DNA of 64,000 nt, from NCBI GenBank assembly GCA_009712635.1, contig WASS01000015.1, positions 186,001 to 250,000 of the forward strand, given 5' to 3'. Origin of the DNA: Hungatella sp. GTDB lineage: Bacteria > Bacillota > Clostridia > Lachnospirales > Lachnospiraceae. The translations under genes were made by a program, and so were the position numbers. Shown in pieces: positions 43,841 to 53,655 of this stretch. Under the pieces are notes generated by a model. It was given only the letters and a program-made list of their open reading frames with translations. It ran no database searches and was not told where the DNA came from. Numbering within the stretch: the first letter of the stretch is position 1; every line of letters begins with the position of its first letter.

Positions 43841-44881
43841 TTATGAATTCTGATACCAGATCCCGCAGGCTCCTTCTGATGACACCATACAGGGACCAAT
43901 TGCATGAAGCGGCGTGCAAACCGTCTTAAACAGCGGACATTCTGCCGGATTCTTACGCCCCAGAATTACGTCTGTACATTTGCACCCTTTGGGCATTTCC
44001 TCATTGATGCCCTCAATACGGCTGCCCCCGTCAAACATCTCATATTCCTTTTTCAGCCTTAAAGCGGAATTTTCAATGATACCAATCCCCCGCCAGAAAT
44101 CATCTCCTGCTTCAAAATACTCCGAAAGCAGGGCACGGGCTTTTTCATTGCCTTTTTCCTTTACTGCAGTGGCGTACATATTTTTCACTTCATATCGGCC
44201 TGTTTTTAACTGCCTCATGATTTCATAAACAGCTGCCAGAATATGTTCTCCCTCAAAGCCTGCAATTACAAATGGTTTCTTATATTTTTCTGCCAGTTTC
44301 CGGTAGCTGTCAGCCCCTGTAATCACGCTGACGTGTCCAGGGCTTAAGAATGCATCAATATTTTTTTCTCTCTCGCAAATATAAGAAAGGGCCGGTATGA
44401 TTGTTTTTACAGAAGTTAAAAGTTTCAGATTGGTGATGTTTTTTTGCTTCATTTCCTCCATCATGAGAGCGTAGATGGGTGCGGTTGTTTCAAAACCTAC
44501 AGCTGCAAACAGATACTGGATGTTTTTATGCTCTCTGGCCTCCGCTAAAGCCATTAATGGAGAATAAAGGATTTTTACTTTTCCTCCTGCTGCCTTTGCT
44601 TCTGTTAAGGACATGCTGCTTCCCTTCACTTTCATCATATCGCCAAAGGTCAGAACACAGTGATCCTCCTTTAAGGAAAATTCTGTAAGTCGGTCGATAT
44701 AAGCAGCTGAGGTTACACAAACCGGGCAGCCCGGGCCGGAAATCAGCTTAATTTTAGGAGAAATCATACTTCTGATTCCATTTTTAAAAATGCTGGAAGT
44801 ATGAGTTCCACACACCTCCATGATCTTCACCGGTTGACCGTCATAAGATTTCAGTTCATCAATCACTTCCTGGATCTTCAT
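43841..44881 (-). CDS. hypD: Hydrogenase maturation protein HypD
   Basis: A 346-residue iron-sulfur protein that with HypC assembles Fe(CN)2CO. Conserved motifs: EVCGTHTSS near residue 25, GPGCPVCVT (about 49-57), the TFGDMMKVKGS segment, and the [4Fe-4S] cysteines in GCKCTDVILG and AECPLFKTVC near the C-terminus. It overlaps hypC by 23 bases, which implies coupled translation. GAGG-rich sequence lies within the hypC end. Confidence 0.95.
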   Translation of the reverse strand: MKIQEVIDELKSYDGQPVKIMEVCGTHTSSIFKNGIRSMISPKIKLISGPGCPVCVTSAAYIDRLTEFSLKEDHCVLTFGDMMKVKGSSMSLTEAKAAGGKVKILYSPLMALAEAREHKNIQYLFAAVGFETTAPIYALMMEEMKQKNITNLKLLTSVKTIIPALSYICEREKNIDAFLSPGHVSVITGADSYRKLAEKYKKPFVIAGFEGEHILAAVYEIMRQLKTGRYEVKNMYATAVKEKGNEKARALLSEYFEAGDDFWRGIGIIENSALRLKKEYEMFDGGSRIEGINEEMPKGCKCTDVILGRKNPAECPLFKTVCTPLHAIGPCMVSSEGACGIWYQNS

Positions 44882-45095
44882 ACCTGTCCTCCTGAAGTTC
44901 TGAAAAAAGGCTTAAGATATCCTCAGCCATTTCCCCGCTTATTACTTCTATGGCACAGCCTGCGTGGATCAGAACATAATCTCCGATTCCAGCATCCACA
45001 AGCTTTATATTCACATCGGTGATATTATCCATTACATTCACTCTTGCATAATCGCCCCGTATTTCTATGACTTTTCCTGGTATTGCAACGCACAT
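44859..45095 (-). CDS. hypC: Hydrogenase maturation chaperone HypC
   Basis: A 78-residue OB-fold chaperone beginning MCVAIPGKVIEI, with the essential Cys2 and the later GDYVLIHAGCAIEVI motif. It carries the iron centre between HypD and the hydrogenase large subunit. It overlaps hypD and follows hypF by 22 bases. Confidence 0.96.
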   Translation of the reverse strand: MCVAIPGKVIEIRGDYARVNVMDNITDVNIKLVDAGIGDYVLIHAGCAIEVISGEMAEDILSLFSELQEDRYEDPGSD

Positions 45096-45117
45096 GAGAT
45101 TCTCTCCTTTCTTCCAG

Positions 45118-47406
45118 TTACGTGTTGCCTTCCTTCCAATGTTCTCTGCCTAAGTAGATCTGTCCAAGGCTCAGTCCGCCGTCCCCCGGAGGAACAAGGC
45201 GGTTTACGTATACACGAAAACCTCTTTCCTTTAAAAGGGTAATCGTCAGTTCTGTAAGTACCGTATTCTGAAATACACCTCCGCTCAGTGCCACATCACT
45301 GGTATGGTGACAGCTTCTCAGCATTTCACAGATTTCTGCAATTCCTTCTGCTGCTGCGTGGTGAAAGCTCAGAGCCAGCGCACCGGTTTTCGTTCTGTCT
45401 TTGCAGTTTACTGCTGCTTCGAAAAATGGCCTGGGATCCAGTTTTAAAATACCGTCCTCTTTTGTTATCAGAAATGGCAGGGACGGAGGTTTTATATGTT
45501 CTCTTCTGGCAATTTCAGCCTCCCGTTCAAGCAGTATGGCACATTCTCCTTCATACCTGTTCTCATGGGCAATCTGAAGGACAGATGCCGCTGCATCAAA
45601 GAGCCTGCCCATACTGGAAGTTAAAACCGTATTAATTTCTTGATCTAATGCTGCCGTAATCAGCTGCTTTCTTTCATCTGGAAAAGAACTGTCCAGACCT
45701 GCATCATGGAGATAACAGACTGCGGTCTTTTTCCCATCCCGCATGGACTGATCACCTCCAAGAACCGGGAACGGGCGCAAATGAGCAGCCCGCACAAATT
45801 CCGTTCCTTCGCAGATTAAGAATTCCCCTCCCCATATGCTCCCATCGGTTCCATAGCCTGTTCCGTCAAATGCCACGCCTATTACAGGGCCTTTCATCCC
45901 ATGCTCCGCCATGACAGATGCAATATGGGCATGATGATGCTGAACTTTTATCATAGGGAGCATCAGGCTTTGGGTAAAACGGGAAGAGTAATAATTGGGG
46001 TGTAAGTCACAAACTGCCAGCTTCGGAGCGATGTTTAACAGGCGTGTTAAATCTTTGTAGGATTTTTTATATTCCTCCATAACACTGTATTCTTCCAAAT
46101 CACCGAAATACTGGGATACAACTGCTTTTCCCCCGCGACTGAGACAAAAAGCCGCTTTTAAATCTCCTCCCGCAGCAAAAACCTCTGCTTTCCCGGCTTT
46201 TTCTTTTTGCAGAAAAACCGGATAGGGAACATATCCCCGGCTCCTTCTGATAAGCTGGGGACTGCCTGACACGATCTTCGCTACAGAATCATCTACGGAT
46301 CTTACAATTCTTCTTTTATGATACAATACTCCATCAAGAAATGGATCCGAAAATGAACACATACAATCATCTTCACGGATAATTGGCTGTCCTGATGCAT
46401 TAGCGCTTGTCATAATAAGGGGGCCAAGTTCTTCCGTCAGCAGATGCTGAAGGGGGGTATAGGGCAGAAATGCTCCGCAGTACAGGCTCTTTTTATTGGT
46501 GGACGGAGCCATAAGATCTTCCTGCATGGGTAGCAATACAATGGGTCTTGCTTTGGATGTCAGCAGTATCTCTTCTTCTTTTGAAACATCACAGTACTTC
46601 TTTATTTCGGAAACAGAATGAAACATAACGGCAAAAGGTTTTTCTTCCCGTCCTTTGCATTGGCGCAGCCGGACTACTGACTTCTCCTGGAAAGGAGAAC
46701 ACACCAGGTGATAACCTCCGATTCCTTTTACTGCTACGATTCCGCCATCTCCCAGCACCTTTATGGCTTTTTTTAAGGCTTCCCGGTCGGTAAGTTCTTC
46801 TGTCTCCCGCTGCCTGTTATCCTGGTATAAAAGATAGGGTCCGCAGTCATTGCAGGAAATTGTCTGCGCATGAAACCGCCTGCTTTGGGGAGAGGTGTAT
46901 TCCTTATTGCAGGCACTGCACATAGGGAAATCCTTCATGACAGTGTTGTCTCTGTCATAGGGCATTTCTTCTATTATGGTGTATCTGGGACCGCACGCCA
47001 TACAGCTGATAAATGGATTGCCATATCTTCTGTCCGATGGATCAGCAAGTTCTTTCAGGCATTCCGGACAAACCGGTAAATCTGCGGGAATCATGGAAAC
47101 TTCTTTTGCTTCACCGCTTGGTATGATAACAAAATTATCAAGAGCAGAGACCGGAAGATCTTCTATCTCCATATTTATAATCTCATATCTTTGATCTTTA
47201 TTTTCTTTTAAATCAGATAAGAACCGGTCCAGTGCTGTTTTTGATGCCTGTGCCACAATTTCCACATCACCGCCAACATTTCGTACCCAGCCTTTCAACC
47301 CCAGTTCCCTGGCTGCACGATAAACAAGGGGTCGGAATCCAACCCCCTGTACAATACCGCAGACTTTAATTTTTACTGCTGTTTCTTTATTTTTTCCATT
47401 ATCCAT
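45118..47406 (-). CDS. hypF: Carbamoyltransferase HypF
   Basis: A 762-residue protein making carbamoyl-adenylate and moving the carbamoyl group to HypE. Domains in order: acylphosphatase (about 10-95, CGIVQGVGFRPLVYR), two zinc fingers (about 107-190), a YrdC-like domain (about 200-385), and a Kae1-like domain (from about 400) with the metal site VQHHHAHIASVMAEHG. It overlaps the hypB end by 34 bases in another frame. Confidence 0.95.
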   Translation of the reverse strand: MDNGKNKETAVKIKVCGIVQGVGFRPLVYRAARELGLKGWVRNVGGDVEIVAQASKTALDRFLSDLKENKDQRYEIINMEIEDLPVSALDNFVIIPSGEAKEVSMIPADLPVCPECLKELADPSDRRYGNPFISCMACGPRYTIIEEMPYDRDNTVMKDFPMCSACNKEYTSPQSRRFHAQTISCNDCGPYLLYQDNRQRETEELTDREALKKAIKVLGDGGIVAVKGIGGYHLVCSPFQEKSVVRLRQCKGREEKPFAVMFHSVSEIKKYCDVSKEEEILLTSKARPIVLLPMQEDLMAPSTNKKSLYCGAFLPYTPLQHLLTEELGPLIMTSANASGQPIIREDDCMCSFSDPFLDGVLYHKRRIVRSVDDSVAKIVSGSPQLIRRSRGYVPYPVFLQKEKAGKAEVFAAGGDLKAAFCLSRGGKAVVSQYFGDLEEYSVMEEYKKSYKDLTRLLNIAPKLAVCDLHPNYYSSRFTQSLMLPMIKVQHHHAHIASVMAEHGMKGPVIGVAFDGTGYGTDGSIWGGEFLICEGTEFVRAAHLRPFPVLGGDQSMRDGKKTAVCYLHDAGLDSSFPDERKQLITAALDQEINTVLTSSMGRLFDAAASVLQIAHENRYEGECAILLEREAEIARREHIKPPSLPFLITKEDGILKLDPRPFFEAAVNCKDRTKTGALALSFHHAAAEGIAEICEMLRSCHHTSDVALSGGVFQNTVLTELTITLLKERGFRVYVNRLVPPGDGGLSLGQIYLGREHWKEGNT

Positions 47407-48032
47407 TCTGCTGCCTTTTCATAGCCTTCTCCGGTCTTTCCTGAGACCTTGATCACCGGAGCTGTTTTATTTAATGCCCGTACACCCTTCATGAAAAAGT
47501 CTTCATCGAAGTCTACATAGGGTAAAAGATCACATTTGTTTAACAGAATCATATCTGCCTTTTCAAATGCCAGGGGATATTTATAAGGCTTATCACTTCC
47601 CTCTGTTACAGTGGATATGAGCATTTTCGCATGCTCTCCAATCATAAATTCGGCAGGACAAACCAGATTTCCGATATTTTCAATAAACAGTACTCCATCA
47701 CTGATGTGGAGATCCTCTACCGCCTGTCCGATTAACGGAGAATCCAGATGGCAGGCTCCGCCTGTGTTGATCTGAATCGCTTTTACACCAAGGGATTGTA
47801 AGGTTTTTGTATCAAAATCCGCCTCAATATCACCTTCAATTACATAAGCAGTCACTTCTTCCAGACGTTTGATCAGCTGAATCAGAGAGGTGGTTTTTCC
47901 CGCTCCCGGCGCTCCCATCACATTGATTGCAAAAATTCCGCTCTCTGTCAGGGAAGCCTGGATCTTAGCTGCAACCTGGTCATTTTTATCATAGACAGAC
48001 TGCATGATTTCAATTTCTTTATTTTCTGACAT
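47373..48032 (-). CDS. hypB: Hydrogenase nickel-insertion GTPase HypB
   Basis: A 219-residue G3E GTPase that loads nickel with HypA. The P-loop is NVMGAPGAGKTTSLIQL, with the metal-binding GACHLDS region and the NKCDLLPYVDF base-recognition motif. There is no histidine-rich N-terminal nickel store. The start at 48032 has GGAGG 5 bases upstream. It lies between hypA and hypF. Confidence 0.95.
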   Translation of the reverse strand: MSENKEIEIMQSVYDKNDQVAAKIQASLTESGIFAINVMGAPGAGKTTSLIQLIKRLEEVTAYVIEGDIEADFDTKTLQSLGVKAIQINTGGACHLDSPLIGQAVEDLHISDGVLFIENIGNLVCPAEFMIGEHAKMLISTVTEGSDKPYKYPLAFEKADMILLNKCDLLPYVDFDEDFFMKGVRALNKTAPVIKVSGKTGEGYEKAAEWIMEKIKKQQ

Positions 48033-48065
48033 GACAACCTCCGGTCTTTCGTAAAGCAAGCCGCT

Positions 48066-48422
48066 TTACGGCTCATCTAAATCCTGTACTTCAATGGATT
48101 TAATATAAAATTCCTGTCCTATTTCAGTGGGTGTTCCTTCACCCTTACAAAGGGGGCATTCAAACGTAAAGGGCTTTCTGACAAAGAGCTGGCCGCATCC
48201 TGTGCACCGCAGTTTGGGAACTACCCTCTCGATATGAAGCTTTGCGTGCTCACATGGAGTTCCCTCCGCAATCAGCTCAAAATAGAGTTCAATGGAGCTG
48301 GCTACATAACCACAGTAATCCCCCACAACCAGATTGATCACCTTTACCTCAGATGCACCGTTGTCCTTTGCGTATTCTCCGGCGATTTCTATGATTCGCC
48401 TGGTGATTGGATATTCGTGCAT
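48066..48422 (-). CDS. hypA: Hydrogenase nickel chaperone HypA
   Basis: A 118-residue nickel and zinc protein. It begins MHEYPITRRIIEIA, with His2 as a nickel ligand. The zinc site is the two pairs in LRCTGCGQL and FECPLCKGEG. It overlaps the echF end by 34 bases, which ties the maturation genes translationally to the hydrogenase structural genes. Confidence 0.95.
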   Translation of the reverse strand: MHEYPITRRIIEIAGEYAKDNGASEVKVINLVVGDYCGYVASSIELYFELIAEGTPCEHAKLHIERVVPKLRCTGCGQLFVRKPFTFECPLCKGEGTPTEIGQEFYIKSIEVQDLDEP

Positions 48423-48754
48423 TTTACGTATTCATCCCTTACATTCCCATATGATGGAGCTGTGTACTGATTTTCCATTGTAAGACATTTTTTCGGGCAG
48501 ACCTCACTGCAGTAACCGCACTGAATACATTTCAGCCGTTCAATGCTCCATGAAGTCTTTGCCTTATCCGTCTGAATCGCTCCGGTGGGACATCTTCTTT
48601 CACACATACCGCAGAAAATACAATCATCAATGGAAATTCCAATTTTTCCTCTGGTCCGTTCGTAGGTTTCTTTCTTCTTTACCGGGTATGGCACGGTATA
48701 GGGACCATGGAATATATTTTTTAACAGTGTCTTTGACATCTTAAATACAGACAT
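48389..48754 (-). CDS. echF: Ech hydrogenase ferredoxin subunit EchF
   Basis: A 121-residue polyferredoxin-type subunit with two [4Fe-4S] motifs, CIFCGMCERRCPTGAI (about 42-57) and CIQCGYCSEVCPKKCL (about 75-90). It passes electrons from soluble ferredoxin to the small subunit EchC. The N-terminus (MSVFKMSKTLLKNIFHGPYT) is like NuoI/EchF. It sits between echE and hypA. Confidence 0.92.
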   Translation of the reverse strand: MSVFKMSKTLLKNIFHGPYTVPYPVKKKETYERTRGKIGISIDDCIFCGMCERRCPTGAIQTDKAKTSWSIERLKCIQCGYCSEVCPKKCLTMENQYTAPSYGNVRDEYVKCTNIQSPGES

Positions 48755-48828
48755 AATACCCTCGATTCTGCTGCTTATGGCAGCATTTACATGTTATCCT
48801 GTTACCCGTTTGGCTGTACATCTGTTGG

Positions 48829-49908
48829 TTACCGCTCGGTACAGCTGATACAGGGATCTATGGTAAGAATCAATATGGGTACGTCTGCCAGCGAGCAGTT
48901 CTTTAGTGTTTCAAGCAATGCAGGTAAATTAGCAAAGGTAGGAGTCCGGACTCTTACCCGGTCCAAAAACTTAGTTCCATTTGCTTTGGTATAATAAACA
49001 ACCTCACCGCGGGGCTGCTCCAGCCGGATAAACTGTTCTCCGTTTGGAGTTCCTTTTACTTTTACGTTAATATCACCGCCAGGGATTTTATCAATACACT
49101 GTCTGATTAAATCAATTGACTGGAACATTTCCTTGATTCTTACCCTGGTTCTGGCATAACAATCCCCGCCATCATTGGTAATGGGTTTAAAATCCAGCTT
49201 GCCATATGCACTGTATCCCTGTGTTCTCATATCCATTTCGATTCCGCTTGCTCTTGCCATAGGACCTACTGCACCTAAATCAAATGCCATCTGTTTTGTC
49301 AGAACTCCCACACCTTTGGTACGCAGCTTCACGGTGGTATCGTTGATAAAGACACTGGTTGTCTCTTTTAATTCCTTTTCCATCTCAGTTAAAACTGTTC
49401 TAATCTTCATTAACGTCTCGGAACTGATGTCTTTTCTTACTCCGCCGATGTCACATACGGAAAAAATGACACGTCCGCCTGTGGTCTCTTCAAAAATATC
49501 CAGAACCTGTTCCCTTAACTTCCATGACTGCATAAACAGACTTTCAAATCCAAAGGCATCAGCCAGAAGTCCAAGCCAGAGCAGATGGCTGTGAAGCCTT
49601 GACAGCTCTGCCCAGATTGTGCGTAAAAACTCTCCCCGCTCCGGTACCTCCACATCCATAATACGCTCAATGGACATACAATATCCCATTCCATGCATAA
49701 ACGAGCAGATTCCGCAGATTCGTTCTGCCACGTAACAATACTGCTGATAATCTCTTTTTTCCACCAGCTTTTCCAAGCCTCTGTGAATGTATCCAATTCT
49801 AGGAATTGCTTCTACAACCGTTTCATCCTCCAGCACCAGATCCAGATGGATCGGCTCCGGTAGAACCGGGTGCTGCGGACCAAACGGAACAATTGTCCTA
49901 TTTCCCAT
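48829..49908 (-). CDS. echE: Ech hydrogenase large catalytic subunit EchE
   Basis: A 359-residue [NiFe] hydrogenase large subunit of group 4. The nickel ligands are Cys65 and Cys68 (AERICGICSFMHG) and Cys353 and Cys356 (DPCISCTER). The chain ends three residues after the last cysteine, so there is no C-terminal extension for a maturation protease to remove, and no such protease gene is in the operon. GGAGG lies 6 bases before the ATG. Confidence 0.94.
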   Translation of the reverse strand: MGNRTIVPFGPQHPVLPEPIHLDLVLEDETVVEAIPRIGYIHRGLEKLVEKRDYQQYCYVAERICGICSFMHGMGYCMSIERIMDVEVPERGEFLRTIWAELSRLHSHLLWLGLLADAFGFESLFMQSWKLREQVLDIFEETTGGRVIFSVCDIGGVRKDISSETLMKIRTVLTEMEKELKETTSVFINDTTVKLRTKGVGVLTKQMAFDLGAVGPMARASGIEMDMRTQGYSAYGKLDFKPITNDGGDCYARTRVRIKEMFQSIDLIRQCIDKIPGGDINVKVKGTPNGEQFIRLEQPRGEVVYYTKANGTKFLDRVRVRTPTFANLPALLETLKNCSLADVPILILTIDPCISCTER

Positions 49909-49945
49909 AAATAACCTCCATACTGATGCAGGCTGCCACAGCCAG

Positions 49946-50287
49946 CTATTCGTTCACGCCAAATGGTGTCTTCACCGGAATCTTATAAAGATTATCATTG
50001 AAATCCGGTATAATGCCTGTTATTTTTACTCCAAACAGTTCCTTTATCTCATTCTCATAGAGAAATGAATAGGGATAAAGAATACTGATACTTGGCAGTT
50101 CGGTTTCCGTATCTGTGATCAGCCGGATATTCAGCAATTCGTAATCCTTATCAAAGGAATAGGTTAATTCCATTCCATTTTTATTGGTACAGGAAATTGC
50201 TACCAGCCGGTAACCATCATTTTTTATTTTCATAATCTCCGTCAGCAGATCATTGGGGGAGATTTCTTTTAATATCTGTTCTTTCAT
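49946..50287 (-). CDS. echD: Ech hydrogenase subunit EchD (NuoC-like)
   Basis: A 113-residue NuoC/30-kDa-type subunit, short as in other Ech complexes. The conserved block ELPSISILYPYSFLYENEI followed by KELFGVKI matches the NuoC signature region. It overlaps echC by 4 bases and probably bridges EchE and the membrane arm. Confidence 0.9.
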   Translation of the reverse strand: MKEQILKEISPNDLLTEIMKIKNDGYRLVAISCTNKNGMELTYSFDKDYELLNIRLITDTETELPSISILYPYSFLYENEIKELFGVKITGIIPDFNDNLYKIPVKTPFGVNE

Positions 50288-50736
50288 TTTTCTCCAATCC
50301 GCTTTTTCGGCATCGCTTTTTTCTTCTCAGCCAGAATATCAAGGGCTTTCACTACGCCATCAATTATGGATTCCGGCCGTGCTGCACATCCAGGCACATA
50401 TACATCAACAGGAATTACCTTATCAACACCACCTGCTACATTATAGCATTCTGCAAAAATGCCGCCAGAGGTTGCACAGATTCCAACTGCTACCACTGCT
50501 TTGGGTTCCGGCATCTGTTCATAAAGCTGTTTCACAACCGGAATATTCTGTTCATTGACGCTGCCGGTGATAAGTAAGATATCCGCATGCTTGGGGTTGC
50601 CGGTATTGATAATCCCAAAACGTTCCACGTCATATAATGGTGTCAGACACGCCAGTACTTCGATATCACAGCCATTGCAGCTTGTGCCGTCATAATGCAG
50701 AATCCAGGGTGATTTCTTAACCACATTCAAATTCAT
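50284..50736 (-). CDS. echC: Ech hydrogenase small subunit EchC
   Basis: A 150-residue NuoB-like subunit carrying the proximal [4Fe-4S] cluster. The ligands lie in TSCNGCDIEVL (Cys20, Cys23), VGICATSGG and PGCAARPE. The start at 50736 (MNLNVVKKSP) has GAGGAG 7 bases upstream; a longer frame starts with a weak TTG. It lies between echB and echD. Confidence 0.94.
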   Translation of the reverse strand: MNLNVVKKSPWILHYDGTSCNGCDIEVLACLTPLYDVERFGIINTGNPKHADILLITGSVNEQNIPVVKQLYEQMPEPKAVVAVGICATSGGIFAECYNVAGGVDKVIPVDVYVPGCAARPESIIDGVVKALDILAEKKKAMPKKRIGEK

Positions 50737-50764
50737 ACGCACTCTCCTCAATTTTCCCGGGATT

Positions 50765-51631
50765 TCATTTCATAAAAAATGAAAGGATCACCAGATTCAC
50801 CGTACCCATTACTCCCGTAACAATCCATGCAGAATTAAGAGCATGCTGCCATTTCAGCCTCGCTGCACAGTTATCTACAATTATTTCAAACAGATACACA
50901 CCGAGACACACAATTGCAGCAACGACATGGCTGCCTGGTGCAGAGGTGGCAAAAAATACATAAACAAGAGATAACGATATAATCACCTCGTACCAGTGGG
51001 TTACCTCAATCACAGCCAGATCCTTTCCGGAATACTCGGTGGTAATACCCTTGACGATCTCCTGATGTCCATGATGGGACATGCTTAAATCAAAAGGTGA
51101 TTTTCTCAGTTTAAATGTCAGAACAAAGACCAGTCCGATGAAAACTCCGGGCAGATAAAGAATGGATGGTTTATCAGCCATGACAATGTCTTTGATAAAG
51201 AAGCTTTTTTCCGCATAATAAAGGCCAATACAGGTAAGAAGCACCATAGGCTCATAAGCCATAATCTGTAAGAGCTCCCGCTCCGATCCGATGGTGTTAT
51301 AAGGAGAATTTGACGCGTATCCTCCCAGAACAAAGAATACAGATCCAAGAGTCAGTGCAAAGATTGCCAATAAAATATCGCCGCCTGAAAGCATGATGAC
51401 TGTGGTAAACACAGCAAATACCATTGATACATACACGAAAAAACGGTGCATGGAATTGACTTCAATGGATTCCTTCTGCATCAGCTTCAGCACATCGTAA
51501 AACGGCTGTAAAACAGGAGGACCCTGTCTGCCCTGCATGCGGGCAGTGATAACACGATCGATACCGGTCAGCAGTCCGCCTACCACAGGTGCGAGAATTA
51601 TTATCCCGATAATTCTTAGAACGCTCATCAT
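50765..51631 (-). CDS. echB: Ech hydrogenase membrane subunit EchB (NuoH-like)
   Basis: A 288-residue membrane protein with about eight segments, homologous to NuoH, the quinone/proton-path subunit of complex I. The GRQGPPVLQPFYDVLKLM motif near residue 40 and the KLRKSPFDLSMSHHGHQEIV segment are diagnostic. The start at 51631 overlaps the echA stop (ATGATGA) and has GGAGG 9 bases upstream. Confidence 0.93.
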   Translation of the reverse strand: MMSVLRIIGIIILAPVVGGLLTGIDRVITARMQGRQGPPVLQPFYDVLKLMQKESIEVNSMHRFFVYVSMVFAVFTTVIMLSGGDILLAIFALTLGSVFFVLGGYASNSPYNTIGSERELLQIMAYEPMVLLTCIGLYYAEKSFFIKDIVMADKPSILYLPGVFIGLVFVLTFKLRKSPFDLSMSHHGHQEIVKGITTEYSGKDLAVIEVTHWYEVIISLSLVYVFFATSAPGSHVVAAIVCLGVYLFEIIVDNCAARLKWQHALNSAWIVTGVMGTVNLVILSFFMK

Positions 51632-53538
51632 GATGCAATCCCTCCGATCAGCAGTATCACTCCCCAAATGAGAATGACAAAAGATAAAATGTCACTAAAG
51701 AAGGATAACCTCTTTGTTCCAAAATAGCTGTCCATGTACCAGTTATGAAGCTCCACCTGCCGCTTAGTCCCGCAGGCTCCGTAAAAGGTCTCATTGTCCC
51801 CTGTATTTTCTCCTGCCATATAAATGGGAACTCTTCTTCGTTTATCATTTTTATAGACCGGTATAAAGCTGATTGGCAGAATGATAAGCATACTTAACAT
51901 ATAAAGCATCAGCTTGATATCTCCCGCTCCGATGGGCATCGAAGCCCGACGTAAAAAAACTTCGTTTAAATATGGAATCAGGGCATATTTGGATACAATC
52001 GGAAACGTGAAGCAGGATACTACCACCAGACAGGCAAGGATTGTAATGGGAATCTCCTCATCTAAGTGAAATTCGTTTTCACTTTGCTGCCTCATATTAA
52101 CTTTTGACACCAGTTTCCCCATCCACTTGGTCCAGTAAAACAGAGTCGCTGCGCTGCCATAAGCCAGGATAATGACGATCAGAATATTATTGGAGTCAAT
52201 AAATGCTTTCATTGCCACCCATTTGGAAATCAGCATACCAAAAGGAGCAAGGAACATACCTGCAATCCCTATCATCATACACAGAGCCAGCTTTCTTGAA
52301 ATCCCAAGAAGGAGATCCATGTTTTCCACATTCCTGTTTCCAATCTGATGTTCCGCAGAACCAACCGATATAAAAAGCAGGGACTTTGATACTGCATGAA
52401 AGATAATTAAAAGGATTGCTGCCCAGATGGATTCTTCCGTTCCAACGCTGGCACAGATAACGATAAGTCCCAGGTTTGCCAGTGTGGAATAAGCCAGAAT
52501 CTTCTTGGCATCGCTTTGGGAAATCGCCATAAAGGAGCATGCTAAAAATGTGACTCCTCCTACAAGCGTGATAGTTTTACCCACTGGCGAAGCACCAAGA
52601 AGCGGAGCCAGTCTGATAATTAAATACACGCCTGCCTTAACCATGGTAGCCGAATGGAGCAGAGCCGATGTGGGGGTAGGAGCAACCATGGCGCCAAGCA
52701 GCCAGGAAGAAAACGGCAGCTGTGCCGATTTGGTAAGTGCTGCCAGAGACAGCAGAAATACGGGAATCATAAGGTATGCATCTGGCTTTTGTGCTGTAAA
52801 TACAGATAGTTCCAGCGTATGTCTGCTCATGCCGATGATGATGATTCCGGCAGCAAATGCTGCTCCTCCCAGGAGGTTAATAAAAAGTGCACGAAACGAA
52901 TTGTTTCTTGCCTCTTTCGTCTTTGTGTATCCAATCAGTAAAAAGGAGCAGAATGTAGTCAGCTCCCAGCAAAAATACATCCAGGTAAGCTGATTGCTCA
53001 GTACAATACCAAACATTGCAGAAAGGAATAGGAATAAAACTGCAAAAAAGAAACCCTTGCGATCCTCATACTCGGTATGGTGTATATGATAAGTTTTCAT
53101 ATAACCCACCGCATAAATACAGATCAGGCTTCCTACCACTCCCACGATTACAACCATGATTGCAGTAAGTTTATCAAAGACAATCGCATTCTCCACTTCA
53201 ATCTGGCTTTTTGCGGTCAGTTCAAAACAGAGTATGGCTGCAGTCTGTAGAAAAGAAAGAACAGAAATAGCATAATTTTTATAACGGATACCAATTGTAA
53301 TAATATAAGCGGCGAGTACTACTTCCACAACCGCCATTACTAAATCGATACCAGTTTCCCAGCGGTAGGAATAAGCGATTCCCTTTTGGAAAAACAAACA
53401 GACGACAACCAGCGTCAAAGCAGCTGTTATGCCTGCACTCACCCGTACAATTTTGTTTCTTACATCGTCCTCTTTCACTAAAAGCACAGCGAACGCTGCC
53501 AAAAGAGGAAATAATACCAATACCGTAATCGCACCCAT
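51628..53538 (-). CDS. echA: Ech hydrogenase ion-pumping subunit EchA (NuoL-like)
   Basis: A 636-residue antiporter-like membrane protein with about 16 segments. The core (about 120-410) carries the Mrp/NuoL-type charged residues, for example KSAQLPFSSWLLGAMVAPTP and HAVSKSLLFISVG. It is expected to pump H+ or Na+ during ferredoxin-driven hydrogen production. First gene of the operon; an AAGGTGA site lies before the ATG and a strong promoter about 115 bases upstream. Confidence 0.93.
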   Translation of the reverse strand: MGAITVLVLFPLLAAFAVLLVKEDDVRNKIVRVSAGITAALTLVVVCLFFQKGIAYSYRWETGIDLVMAVVEVVLAAYIITIGIRYKNYAISVLSFLQTAAILCFELTAKSQIEVENAIVFDKLTAIMVVIVGVVGSLICIYAVGYMKTYHIHHTEYEDRKGFFFAVLFLFLSAMFGIVLSNQLTWMYFCWELTTFCSFLLIGYTKTKEARNNSFRALFINLLGGAAFAAGIIIIGMSRHTLELSVFTAQKPDAYLMIPVFLLSLAALTKSAQLPFSSWLLGAMVAPTPTSALLHSATMVKAGVYLIIRLAPLLGASPVGKTITLVGGVTFLACSFMAISQSDAKKILAYSTLANLGLIVICASVGTEESIWAAILLIIFHAVSKSLLFISVGSAEHQIGNRNVENMDLLLGISRKLALCMMIGIAGMFLAPFGMLISKWVAMKAFIDSNNILIVIILAYGSAATLFYWTKWMGKLVSKVNMRQQSENEFHLDEEIPITILACLVVVSCFTFPIVSKYALIPYLNEVFLRRASMPIGAGDIKLMLYMLSMLIILPISFIPVYKNDKRRRVPIYMAGENTGDNETFYGACGTKRQVELHNWYMDSYFGTKRLSFFSDILSFVILIWGVILLIGGIAS

Positions 53539-53655
53539 ACATTCATCACCTTACTTTTTATAATTTCTGTCAAGAATCGCGTAAAAATTATTTTTTAGTT
53601 ATTTAAAATGTCGAAACCCAAGATGTCAATTTACATAATTGATCAATTCGTGCTC

